A stretch of DNA of 64,000 nt. Origin: Scedosporium boydii (Eukaryota > Ascomycota > Sordariomycetes > Microascales > Microascaceae). The number at the start of each line of letters is the position of its first letter. Within the stretch, counting starts at the first letter, position 1. Position numbers and translations under genes: made by a program. The stretch lies in NCBI GenBank assembly GCA_002221725.1, contig NJFT01000070.1:1-64000 (forward strand). The letters are read 5' to 3'. This document shows, one piece after another, positions 37,744 to 47,871 of this stretch. A model generated the notes under the pieces. That model made no database searches, was not told where the DNA came from, and saw only the letters and a list, made by a program, of their open reading frames with translations.

Positions 37744-39225
37744 TCAAGCAACATCATACACCCCATCATCATACGTATACCCCTCCGGCCTCCTCCTCCC
37801 ACCATTCCCGTTCCCGTTCCCGTTCCCGTTCCCATTCCCGCCCCCCAAACGCACCTGGCTCGCCGTCCTATTATCCCGCGACACAGGCCTCAGATTCTCG
37901 TAGGGGCCCACGGGGAAATACGCATCGTTTCCTTGCTGGGAAGAAGAGTGGCGGATCTCTCCCAGCGCCGAGGAAGAAGAGGTGTGTCCTATGGTGCTAG
38001 AAGGTGGATGGTACGTGCCCGCCGCGAGGTGGGGGAGGGAGGGACGGTAGCGGGGGTCGGGATAGGTGGGTGAGGTTGGTGAGGTGGGACTGTACGGCGA
38101 GGCCGTGTCGGAGTAGTAAGGGCGCTGTTGAGGGGCCGCGAAGGGCGGAGGTCGGGTGTTTTCTATCGGTGAGACGTCGTCGTAGGGATGTGTTGTTTCA
38201 TAAGGGGAGTTGTTGGTATTGAGAGGGATTCGCTGGTATCCCTGCGGCCTACCACCTCCTAGCCCAAGATCCGACTCGGCACCAAAATATTGCTGCTGCT
38301 GCTGAGGCGGGACTTGCACCATTGTGTATCCATTAGGCGACGGCGTGGGCGTAGGCCGGCGCCCTTCTCCAGCGCGGATATAATCGTCCGGTCGACCATG
38401 GTGATCGTTCTCGAGGAAGCTCTGGCGGTCGGATAACTGGTCCGGCTGCGTGTGCTGCGGGAGGACGTTTTCGGGGTCGACGAGGGGTTGAGGTTTCGGC
38501 TTGCGCGAGAAGAGGCTGCGGAACCAGGATTTCTTGGCCGGGGGTTGAGCGAAGGGGTCGTCGGGGTTGGAGGAATCTGCACCGGGACCAGGGTAGGAGG
38601 TGTCGTTGAGGGGTTCTTGGGAGAGGGTTTGGCGTTTTTCGCGGTGGTGGTTGCGGCCGAGGTAGAGGGAGGCAACAATGGAGCCGATGAAGAGGAAGCT
38701 GTTTTTCATCTCTAGTTAGATCGGTTGAAAGAGAGAAATTTCCAAGAAAGTTGGGACTTACATCATGACGATGGAGATGGCAAGGCAGGCCGTTAGCAAT
38801 CTACACGCATCCCCGAACTTAGGCAACGCCATGAATCCACCATGTCCCCCATCATCGACCTTATCCCCCGACTTCCCCTTCCCAAATGCCGTATCAACCT
38901 CCCCGGAGCAAGAACCCGCACCCCCACGATTCGCCGTGGCAACGTAGATGTAAGTAGCTCCGAAGGCAGCGTCGAAGATCATATTAATGAAGGAGGGCAG
39001 CGTGCGGCCTGCGAAGAAGTGTGTGACCACCATGCAGATGATGGCGTAGGCGATAGTGATACCGGCGATGCCCTCGACGGCGCGGACGAAGGTGGGCGTC
39101 GAGAGGCCATGGTTTGCGAGGGCGCCGAGCGTGTAGGAGTAGATGGCGAGGATGACGGTGGCGCCGGCTAATTGGAGGGAGCGGAGGACTGTGGAGAGGG
39201 TTTTGAGGGCGGGACCGCGAGACAT
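37744..39225 (-). CDS. MARVEL-domain membrane protein with a long disordered tail
   Basis: Two exons, 39225-38762 and 38698-37744, give 472 residues. The 63-bp intron (GTAAGT...ACAG) lies inside the fourth membrane segment. Only the CAG at 38699 restores the frame, joining SIVM to IFLFIGSIVASLYLGR. Four transmembrane helices fill residues 15 to about 175: LAGATVILAIYSYTLGALA, GITIAYAIICMVVTHFF, FINMIFDAAFGATYIYVA and the spliced one, as in fungal MARVEL proteins of the plasma membrane and eisosome type. The remaining 300 residues are a Pro/Gln/Ser-rich cytosolic tail with NGNGNG repeats encoded by a 6-bp repeat (about 37803-37840). The start ATG at 39225 is followed by MSRGPALK. Exact function unknown. 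Confidence 0.85.
37803..37840. repeat. Hexanucleotide repeat coding for Gly-Asn
   Basis: CGTTCC-type units, about six copies with one variant, lie in the 3' end of the MARVEL gene and encode alternating Gly and Asn. Length changes of one unit would stay in frame. Confidence 0.8.
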
Positions 39226-39604
39226 TGTGGGCGAGTCTTTGGAGAGAGAGAGGAGAGGAGGGCGGAAGAAGAGAGAGAGAGGCAAGTGTCGAGAGCCCGC
39301 CTTTGAAAAGGTTCAAGGCTTGGAGGGGTTGTGTTTGTTGTTGCCCTCTTTTTGTTTGATATGCGGGTGGAAGGCCGGGTTGGGGGCGGCCGTTTACTTC
39401 ATTGGATGAGGCCTCGTTTCCCGGGGTCGCGAATGCGAGGACGACGTACGACGTGCGTGGTTGGCGGGGCGGCGCCAAGACGTGTAACTCGAGGAGTGCG
39501 AAGTGCGGAAGAACGCCTTAAGAAATTAAATGAGATGATGGCTGGGCGTAAATTCGGTGGTATCTTGTTCTTTCGAGGAAGCGATTGGGGAGTGTAGGAA
39601 ATGG

Positions 39605-39644
<40 letters not shown>

Positions 39645-41639
39645 GCGAGAGATGGAGAGAGAGAAATCTCCCCTCCTCTACAAAGGAGGCAAGCACGATC
39701 CGAGGCAAGAAAGCATCCTCTTGGCAACAATGGAATTTGTTCGTATTGAGAAGGAACAATGGAAATGGCGAGGCAAGTTTGAATGAGCTGACGAAGCGGG
39801 CTGTGGCTGAATGTGGCAATGACATCACCGCCTTTGATGTTCCCATGTTCCGACGAGACAATTGGAGCTTCTCAGAAAATGTTCCTGCGTTGATTGGGCG
39901 GGAAGTGGTCGGTACTTGTACAGGGTACTTTGCCTTTCCGCATTGAATCAAATGCAAGGTGGCGGAGCGAACCGCGCAATCAATATTGATTGCAGTGGGG
40001 AGAGGCTAAAAGAGGCCTGTCGCAAGTGCCACCAGAAGCTAGCGCTTGGTGGCAGTCCTCGGAGCTATGTAGACCTAAACTTCGAAAGTATCGAGGACAC
40101 AAACCGGACCAGGCCTTTGAAGCAGGCTGTCCATTGTCATTTCAAAGTTAGTGCTATTATTAGCACAAACCTCTGGGCCCTCCGAAACTTTCATTGATTG
40201 ATTTGATCCAAGTTAGGTTCGAGCTGTACGTGTCAGTGGACTGACAGGCGCCATTTCGGTCTGAAGGCGGCCAGGCGTGGAGGGGAATCGTCCGGGACCA
40301 CTCAATTCCTTCTCCATCAACGAATCTCTCTCAAGCCTCATGCTGTGTTTCCGCATCCCGGGCCAGCTCAAAGGATAAGCAGAAGGGAGTTAGCTCCAAA
40401 CTCTCAATTCAGCCGGTGCAGCTTCTTCCCCAACGAGGGCAGAGCCGGCCCTATCTTAATCAATTCCTCTACAACAATACAAAACCTACCCTGTGAGCCT
40501 TCTTCCCGCTCCGCCATAATGGCGGGAGTGCTTGATTGATCCCTTATGAGACAAGCAGTGGACAGAGTGACATTGCAGCCCTCCCGTCCGCTGCTACTAC
40601 GTCCGCTGATCGACAACCAGGTTTCGGGCGCAATCTATTTATAGTTTAGTGTCTTTCAATGAGGGTCCGACGCCATTCTGCCGGGTTTGACTGCGACTTT
40701 GACTCTTCCACAATTATAAGCCATTGTTCTAGAACGGGAGTACGCGACATCTTGGTTAACCTAAAACTCAACTCCACGGAGGTATTTGTTAGAAACCTTA
40801 TCGGGGATTCGATGCGGAATATTTCCCATCAGCATAACCTATTAGTATCAACACCAATTTAACACAAAGATGATAGCAAGGCAAACGGGGCTTATCATGA
40901 AATAGGCTCGTCTCTGGTTTTTCTGTCGTATTACTTTCTGCTCCGACACCAATGGCAACCTAGTCCATCAATTTTCCGTTGTTTTCATAGTGAAAACCCG
41001 TTGAGTATCTGTCTAGGTAATCGTGTCTTCAGTTTTGTATCCCTCGTCGAAACGTGCTGCTCTTGCGCATCTCAGTTAGCCTGACCCTAACCTTAAAGGC
41101 AAAGTGTCCAGAAAGAGAGTTACATACGATTGTAGAACAGAATATTACATTCGCCGGTGCCGGGAAAATGGTATTTACTAGAAATCCGCGCCCATTGTAC
41201 TTTAAGTATGTAAATTTAATTCTTGGCATGTATTCCTACTGTAGGTCCCAAGTAATTATAGCCGACACAATGTAGTACTGTACTATCCACGCATTATCTG
41301 TGAAACCACTCCTTTCAACAGAACTAGCTTATAACTTTTGAGCAGTCTACTTCTTAGCCCTAGCTCTTCGTCTTCAATGTTTGGATTTTATCTTACTGTC
41401 ATGTTTGACTCACGTACAACTGAGCTATATAATAACGAAAAGATGCTTCAAGTGTCGCGACCAGCGTCACTTGAGTGGGTAGTCTTATATATCGCCACTG
41501 CGCCAGCTGTCTTTACAGAGGGATCAGGAGTACACTGAAACACCTGAAATAGAAGCAATTAAGCTCTCATCTCCGAGTCCAGATGCCGGAGCTAGGTTCG
41601 GTATATGATTCTATGACGTAGAAAGATACGAATAAGATT
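39226..41639. other. Intergenic: MARVEL promoter, GA microsatellite and AT-richer DNA
   Basis: The left part is the promoter and leader of the minus-strand MARVEL gene. A (GA)n microsatellite with a (GACA)n tail lies at about 39605-39642. An 18-bp perfect palindrome lies at 39976-39993. From about 40650 base composition becomes AT-richer and open frames are short, resembling decayed or repeat-induced-mutated sequence, though no element is recognisable. No gene called. Confidence 0.5.
39605..39642. repeat. (GA)n microsatellite with GACA units
   Basis: About 13 GA units followed by three GACA units, roughly 380 bp upstream of the MARVEL start codon. Simple sequence repeat. Confidence 0.85.
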
Positions 41640-41644
41640 ATTAC
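41640..41644. repeat. Target-site duplication, left copy (ATTAC)
   Basis: Five bases immediately left of the LTR TG terminus, identical to 42056-42060. Confidence 0.85.
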
Positions 41645-42055
41645 TGTCACGGCACGGAGTGACTACAGGGCCACATTAGGCCGAAGGGAGTACTAGGATT
41701 CCCCCGGAATGACGGAACTAGTATAAGAGACAGTCATCATTCAAATTAGAGTAATATAATGTAGGAAATAGGCTGACTAGTATATGACCATAGAGTCACA
41801 GGCCTGCTGAAACTAAAATCTAAGACAAGCCCAAGATAGGGTTAGAATAGGTAAACTAAGAAGGAAACTTTCAGAGGAAAGGGAGAGGTAGAGGGAAGAT
41901 CATATAAGGAGCTGGAAAGGATATAAAAGGGAGGCTTTAGATGAAGAGAGAGGAGGGAGGAATTAGCGATTAGTGACCCTTTCATACCAGACCTACATTT
42001 GGCCTTTACTAGTCCTACTGTTCCCCTTCACTCTGTGGCACGACCATCTCTTACA
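41645..42055. mobile_element. Solo LTR of an LTR retrotransposon, 411 bp
   Basis: The element starts TGTCACGGCACGGAGTG and ends CTCTTACA, so it has the TG...CA termini of LTRs. It is flanked on both sides by the identical pentamer ATTAC (41640-41644 and 42056-42060), a perfect 5-bp target-site duplication. A TATAAAAG box at 41922-41929 could be the LTR promoter, and a purine-rich GA stretch surrounds it. There is no internal coding region, so the copy arose by recombination between two LTRs. The order of features resembles Ty3/gypsy LTRs of other ascomycetes; the superfamily cannot be fixed without internal sequence. It lies 57 bp from the stop codon of the next gene. Confidence 0.88.
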
Positions 42056-42060
42056 ATTAC
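42056..42060. repeat. Target-site duplication, right copy (ATTAC)
   Basis: Five bases immediately right of the LTR CA terminus, identical to 41640-41644. A 5-bp duplication is typical of LTR-element integrases. Confidence 0.85.
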
Positions 42061-42112
42061 ATGTCCGCCACGTTAAGACGTAGACAGAACGCTGTGAATC
42101 ACTTCTGTCCTA

Positions 42113-44080
42113 TTATTCCGACACTTTTTGAACTTCGGTCTCTTCCTTCTCCCGCGGCTCGGTCTTAATCCTAGCAGAGGGTTCGTCATTACCCGAAGAC
42201 TTCCAACCGGGATGCCTCGACGGCTTCACCAGCGGCCAGTAGTTATAATCAAGCTCGGGCGAAAACGGCTCGCTGGGTCCAGGCTTCCACTCATCCGGAA
42301 TCATCAGGTATAGCTCGACCTCAGCCATTTCGGCTAGTAACCCGTTATATATGGCGCCAAAATCACGACACAATGTCCGCACTCCTCTTGGCCCGCCAAT
42401 GCTGATCGTAGTGGGCGGGGACTTAATATTTCGAACTGACGTGAGAAGCCAGTTGCAATCATCTGGGTCGGATACATCTATACCTGCATCCTTGCCTATT
42501 TTGGTAAGCGCCTCGCGGTAGTACGGGTCGACAGCTTGTTCAGCCTCGGCATACAGGTAGTATAGATGACGCCGTGGCATGAAAGGTCTTTCGCCTTCAG
42601 TTCCTACGACTAAGCGATCAAATAGGTCTCGATCCCCGATGTAAATAGCAGCCCGCGCCACGGCTGGTCGCATCTCCGGTACCATGTCGGCGATGACATC
42701 GTACGTATAGCCGCTTGCCACTGACGGGTACCAGATGAGATATGGCAATGGCGGGCGATCTGGCTGAACCTCGCTGCCTGGGACGTAGCCTTTAGGCGGA
42801 GGTCGGGACAGGAGCCTCGAAAGATCATTGCTCATGACGTACCTTGCAGTTATAGCGCATTCTATAACCGCTTGATGATAAGCATTGAATCGGGCGCCTA
42901 TGTCTTGATCTGCCAACCAGCGAGCAAACAATGGGTTGTGGTCTATGTGAGAGTTCCTAATTGATTAGTAGTGATCTATGTTCTAATTGTCGGACTCGAC
43001 TTAAAAGGGGGGGGAACACACATATGCCACGGACCAGACATGCCACTTCCTCACCGAGTACCACAGGCTGGCGAAGTCTTTCATAGCGCTCGATCGAGCC
43101 GTACATAGCCGCTGCTAAAATGAGGATATCCTTGTCACAGGTTGGTAGGTCCACGGGAAGTGGACTGTGAAGGAGTTGCAGAGCGGTTTCCGATATGGGT
43201 GGAATAGTCCTTCCCGTTATTATGTCGCTAATCTCCTGGTCGTTCTCCTCGCTCCATGTTGGAGGATACTCGCCAATGTTGGCATCTTCGGTAATGTCGA
43301 AGATTGTACTATCAAAACCCTTGTCCGTAGGTGCGAACAAGTCCACGAGATGAGTTATAGGTTCGATTTCGTCCCAATCCGGCTCCGGGGTGGGGAGGGC
43401 CTCATCTCCTTCCGATGGGAATACCCCCTTGGGAATTCTAACTTCGCCAAGGTACTGCTTAATGTCCAGAGTTCTGGAGACTGCAGTATCTCCGTTGGGA
43501 AAGGCCGGCTTTGGCGATGAGGTGTTGATACTGCGAGTATAGTCATCGAATACCTTGTACTTTATAGGCGCTGCCATGATGGACTCGTAGATGTCGACAC
43601 TGCCGCTCTCACGGGCCTCCTCGGCAATGCTGACTTCTGGCAAAAGTTTCAGCTCGTTAAAGAGGTCGGTGTATCCCCCGACGGCGCAAGCACGGCCCAC
43701 CTGGTAGGCCATGCTCGGGTACCTACCAACGAGGGTTCGCAGGGTGTCCTCACTAGGGACAGCAGGATGCCAAAGCAATAAGGGAATTCCTCGGGCGATT
43801 CCACGTTCATATCGGGGACAATGTTGCTCATGATAGAACGCGCGTTGAGAGCCCGAGTGAATATCGGCATTACCCCACGCAACACAGCCGCTGGACCGAA
43901 AGCGAACCATTCATGATAGCGAATGCCGTGGACCACGCATCGCCGGACAAGGGCACGACCCAGTCCCTTGGGAAGGGCTTCGCCGTGGAACGCCTTCGAC
44001 GTCGCCTTTACCGAGAATGTGCGGTCGAGCAGCGAGTCTGCGATGGTGATGGTGTGGTGTTGTGAAGATGGCTCAGACAT
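42113..44080 (-). CDS. Unrecognised protein with an internal duplication, probably frameshifted
   Basis: I do not recognise the family. The ATG is at 44080 and the stop at 42113. A 79-bp intron (43021-42943, GTGTGT...ATAG) joins the last two parts as RGIY-HNPLFARW. Near 43800-43870 the frame changes. An intron of 47 bp (43873-43827, GTAATG...GAG) would mend it and give 613 residues, but it would delete ARSIMSN, which aligns with ARYVMSN in the second half. A one-base frameshift is therefore the better reading. The two halves are related: GIPLLLWHPAV pairs with PLPYLIWYPSV, and GGYTDLFNEL with GDRDLFDRLV. The first and last parts are hydrophilic, the tail being Lys/Glu-rich. No signal peptide or membrane segment. 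Its neighbours, an LTR and a HET gene, suggest an accessory locus. Confidence 0.6.
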
Positions 44081-44901
44081 TGATTCTGGGAGACTGGGGA
44101 CTAGAACTTGCGAGGATAACGGTCAACGAAAGCTCGTCGCCAGGGAACAGTTCGCGGGCAACGAGAGAATCGTAAAAGAAGATGGCTGTCTCCGTTGAGG
44201 CCCGAGGCCGGAGCTCTTCGAACCTTGGCTAATTCCGATGAGTTGCTACCCTCACCCCTCACCCCTCACCACATCATCGTACATTGCCAAGAGACCGACC
44301 TACCACTGGTGTCACGAAGAGCTCCATAAATCTTCTTGGGTGCCTTGATTTCTCCGGTGAAGTCCGTTTACAATCATGCATTGCAACACGTCTTTTTCGT
44401 CTCGTGGCGTGTTCGGTTGCGGCTTTTAGAATCCACACCTAATTTCGTTAATTACATAGGCTCAACCCTTAACAATGTCGACTAAGCTGCCGCGCTAGGC
44501 GATAAAAGAAGCTCTGTATTACTTTCCGATTTCAGGGGTGCATCATTGGTGCCATCTTAGCCCGCTAAGGTTTCACTGGCCTCCCGAAGGGGAAACGAAA
44601 AGATCAAGATCTCTGTTCTGTTTACCTTTTCGATATCACCCTCATAGTATATAATAACCACTGTAGAGCCTCTTTCCTATGGGACCGACGTGAATCGAAT
44701 TGTCACCCGAATCGGCTTCACTCCTTTGCGGATCGCGCTAGGGACCGCCCGTACCGCGTCGAGTCTGAACCTCACTACGAAGTGCCCTCCTTGCGAAGCA
44801 CTCAGCCCAGAGTACGAAACATTTCGCTCTGACTGATGAAATAGCACTCTTTTCGTGCACAGCTTGAGGGGCCACTCAAAATCCTAAGGGCTACGGTTCA
44901 A
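44081..44901. other. Intergenic region
   Basis: Promoter side of the minus-strand repeat gene, including three CCCCTCA units near 44255. No gene found. One near-copy of the desert word (CTACGAAGT) occurs at about 44775. Confidence 0.5.
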
Positions 44902-45078
44902 ATGTGGCCAAGTGGCTATACAGGATGGGATGATGAGTCTAAGTTGGTTCGAGTTGTCCCGCAAGGGAACGCCGAGGTGCTCGACATACTTCAAGAAGAA
45001 TTCAAGAACATCATACATGAGCGTGGATCAAAGATTCATTTCTTCCCAAAGGCCCTGAGGGCTTTCAGGGTTTCTTAG
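44902..45078 (+). pseudogene. 58-codon relic resembling the hydrolase-like domain of STAND proteins
   Basis: A short frame opens with ATG at 44902 and closes with TAG at 45076. It reads WPSGYTGWDDESKLVRVV and then NAEVLDILQEEFKNIIHERG, followed by KIHFFPKAL. This wording resembles the segment of fungal lipase-like (DUF676-type alpha/beta hydrolase) domains in which a short helix after the catalytic region precedes a beta strand. Those domains often form the N-terminus of NACHT or NB-ARC STAND proteins, the fungal NOD-like receptors. Nothing recognisable continues on either side, so it would be a fragment. The resemblance is from memory and modest. Confidence 0.35.
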
Positions 45079-45702
45079 TACCCTTCCCGAGAAAAACAAC
45101 ATTTCGTCAGCCGTAGCGAGCTCCTTAATAGGCTAGTTGAGAAGCTATTTATGCCGAGTCACTGTCACAAGAGCCGCTGTTTTTGAACAGGGCCGGCATT
45201 GGCAAGACGCAGGCCGCTCCTTCAACTGGCATATTGTGTAGAAGAAAATCAACGAGACCTTTAATATATAATAGTATAGAGATATAGTTACGTATAAAAT
45301 GCTTAATAAAACTGTTTGAACCGCACTGTACTGTTATAAGTAAGTCATCCCTACTACAGGAACTGATAAATATCAAATATATTACCTATATTTACGAGGG
45401 AGAGTCTCAAGGAACCATACCGTCCAGGTCTTCCAATCATCGTCGGCAGGTGCAACGCGTTTCGCCCTTCATTGTGGCTCAGCTCGCAGCTGAGCCACGA
45501 CTGCTACATCTGTTCGCCCTGGAATCAAGAAAGTCGGATGTTATAGAGGATTAATCCTTTCTCTCTTCTCGCTCAATTTTTTCCCTTATCAATATGACGA
45601 TCGTAGGTTTCCCGCCCAAGTTTATAACGGCATCCACATAATAATACCTCGGTGCGCTAAGGTCCTACGTCAAGCCGAAGTCTGTATGCGTGCGCGTCAG
45701 CC
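45079..45702. other. AT-rich intergenic stretch with a perfect hairpin
   Basis: About 45230-45400 is strongly AT-rich with TATA-like words, the most AT-rich part of the window. An 11-bp inverted repeat with a 3-base loop lies at 45474-45498. The region also contains the promoter of the HET gene. No gene seen. Confidence 0.5.
45474..45498. repeat. Perfect 11-bp inverted repeat (hairpin)
   Basis: Arms GTGGCTCAGCT (45474-45484) and AGCTGAGCCAC (45488-45498) are separated by CGC. It lies about 200 bp upstream of the HET gene. It could form a cruciform or a stem in an RNA; function unknown. Confidence 0.8.
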
Positions 45703-47871
45703 ATGGCGGCTCAACTGCAAAGTTCTGGACAAGCCTTGTGCGGATCGTGCGCCAGGGCATCGTCTACTTTCCTGAATCTATTACTATCCGGCACACAGGA
45801 CGCACCGATCTTGTCGCCGATTATCTTGTCAATACCGCGCCGGGTCGTCGAAATTTCAGATGTCCTTTCTGCCACCTGCTTCGAATGTGCACTCGCCGGC
45901 AATTCCTGGACCCCGAGTGGCTGGGGGTTAGGCTGCGTCTAGACAAGGCGAATGCGCACTTTGTGTCGATAGAAAATCCAATGAGCACCTCCGAGTACAC
46001 CAGAGAGAGAGGTAAACTCCGTCTAGTCTCAGATACGGGTAGGTTTCACCGCCCCATTTTGCTATATCTCTATCTACCCTCTTGTTCAGTATTATCGAAT
46101 CCTAACTAAAGAAATATAGGGGCCCTCACTATGAAAACCATTTGCTGTCAAAAAGTCAGCGAACCAGGGTCAGACAAAATCCTGAACACCATTGGTCGGT
46201 GGGCCCAAGAATGTGACGAAAAACATGCACTATGTCGGGGTAGGGAGCAGAAAGGTTCTTTCAGGCCGGCGCCAAGCTTACCAACAAGGGTTCTCGACGT
46301 TGGCCGCCAGTCTAAAGCGCCATACCTCTTGATCTCTAATGGCCTCAGGGGGGACTATGTGGCTTTGAGTCATTGTTGGGGTGGTCACTCTCAGAAGGTG
46401 ACTACAAGGGCTACCTATGAAGCCAATCAACGGCGCATAGACATCTCCAGTCTCCCAAAGACTTTCCAGGACGCCATAAAGGTCACCCGGTCGCTCGGGA
46501 TCCGCTATCTCTGGATTGACTCCCTCTGCATCATCCAGGATGACGAAGATGACTGGTTCAGGGAGGCAGAGAGAATGGGGCTAGTCTATGAGCACGCCTA
46601 TTGCACCATTGCGGCCGCAGCCGCAACTGACGGCTCTATTGGGTGCTTTGTTCAGGAGGGAGAAGAGAATTATATGGTGTCGCTTGCTGGCGACGGTAAC
46701 GCGGGTGTGGATACTAGCAATGTTTACCTCGGAGGCCATCTGGAAATTTATATTTCGATATGGGGCCGTTGGTAAGTTGCTATAATACTGATCCATATCT
46801 ACCTAGATCATTGATGGCTCCTGGCTGAGTATAACTAATAAAAAAGTGGTATGGATCTAGTTCTCCCGTGCCTGGGTTGTACAAGAGCGTCTGTTGTCGC
46901 CTAGGGTGCTGCATTTTGCCCAGGAACAAGTATACTGGGAGTGCCGCGAATTCATTCTGGCTGAGGACGGCACAACTCCTCAAGGGTCCCAATTCATCAA
47001 ACTGCGCGAGTGGTTCTACAGAGGAATTCAAGCCGGACGCAATGGTCCCAATACGACAAACCTTATCGGAGAGCCTATAACTACAAGTTCCGAGGCTTGG
47101 TTTATCAACTTCTGGGGCGAGTTTGTCCAGCTCTTCAGCCGCAGAAACCTGACCGTTCCAACAGACAAAATTCCGGCATTACGTGGTATTGCCCGACGAA
47201 TCGAGCTGGCAACGAATCTCAAGCTCATTGCTGGCCTCTTCTTCGATGATACGCCAACGGCCTTGCGGTCGTTGATGTGGCGTCGAGGTGATAATTTCCT
47301 TGTCGCGAACCCATCGCAAGTGCCGTCTTGGTCTTGGGCCTCTCGTGATGGCTGCATCGTGTACCACTGCAGTCTCGATCAAGAGAATGGATTGACATTC
47401 CAATCTCCGGCCGGCCGTTCACTTCACCCACTAGCGAAGATAGTCGGACTTCCTACCGAGGACTCGAACACCAAAGTCCTCGAACTTGCCGCATCGGTCT
47501 TTTCTGCTCGTCGAGGCACACCACTCCGTAACCATGTTAGATGGCTGGTGGGCTGCGAGGAGCCTTGCTTCCTCGTGGCTGACAATTGTTTTAGGGTGCA
47601 GTCGGACAGTTCAACGCTCGCCTTTCAGAGCAAGGTATGCTTCGATACCGAAGACTGCCAGCCAGAGAATTTCTTCGTCGTACCTCTTTTTGATGACGAA
47701 CCCGGACACTCCATGTTCCACCAAGGAAAGCATTTCCATATTTACAGTCTGGCGGTTGAGAGGCAACTTGAGGCCCAAGGATTGGAGGTATTCCGTCGGA
47801 TTGGCATGGCAATGACTCTGCATAAGGCCTATAATCCATTCCCTAAGGCGAGGACAATTAGACTGGTGTAA
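45703..47871 (+). CDS. HET-domain protein (heterokaryon incompatibility), probably disrupted
   Basis: The HET domain is unmistakable: YVALSHCWGG, then SLPKTFQDAIKVTRSLG, RYLWIDSLCIIQDDEDDW and AYCTIAAAAATDGSIGCF, and after the next intron RAWVVQERLLSPRVLHF and VYWEC. The exon carrying most of it is 46120-46771, preceded by an 81-bp intron (46039-46119, CTAAC branch). The last exon starts at 46861 (TTC after ATCTAG) and runs to 47871. Two problems: the GTAAGT at 46772 leaves phase 2 while the last exon needs phase 0, and the ATG frame at 45703 (LCGSCARAS...) stops near 45942 while the frame that splices onward lacks an early ATG (first at 45885). HET proteins trigger cell death after fusion of unlike hyphae. 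Total length would be about 670 residues if intact. Confidence 0.75.

Noticed and set aside
38698..38710. Separate gene starting at the ATG in the MARVEL tail (38709)
   Set aside because: Using the CAG acceptor at 38699 joins the two parts in phase and completes the fourth membrane helix, so it is one gene.
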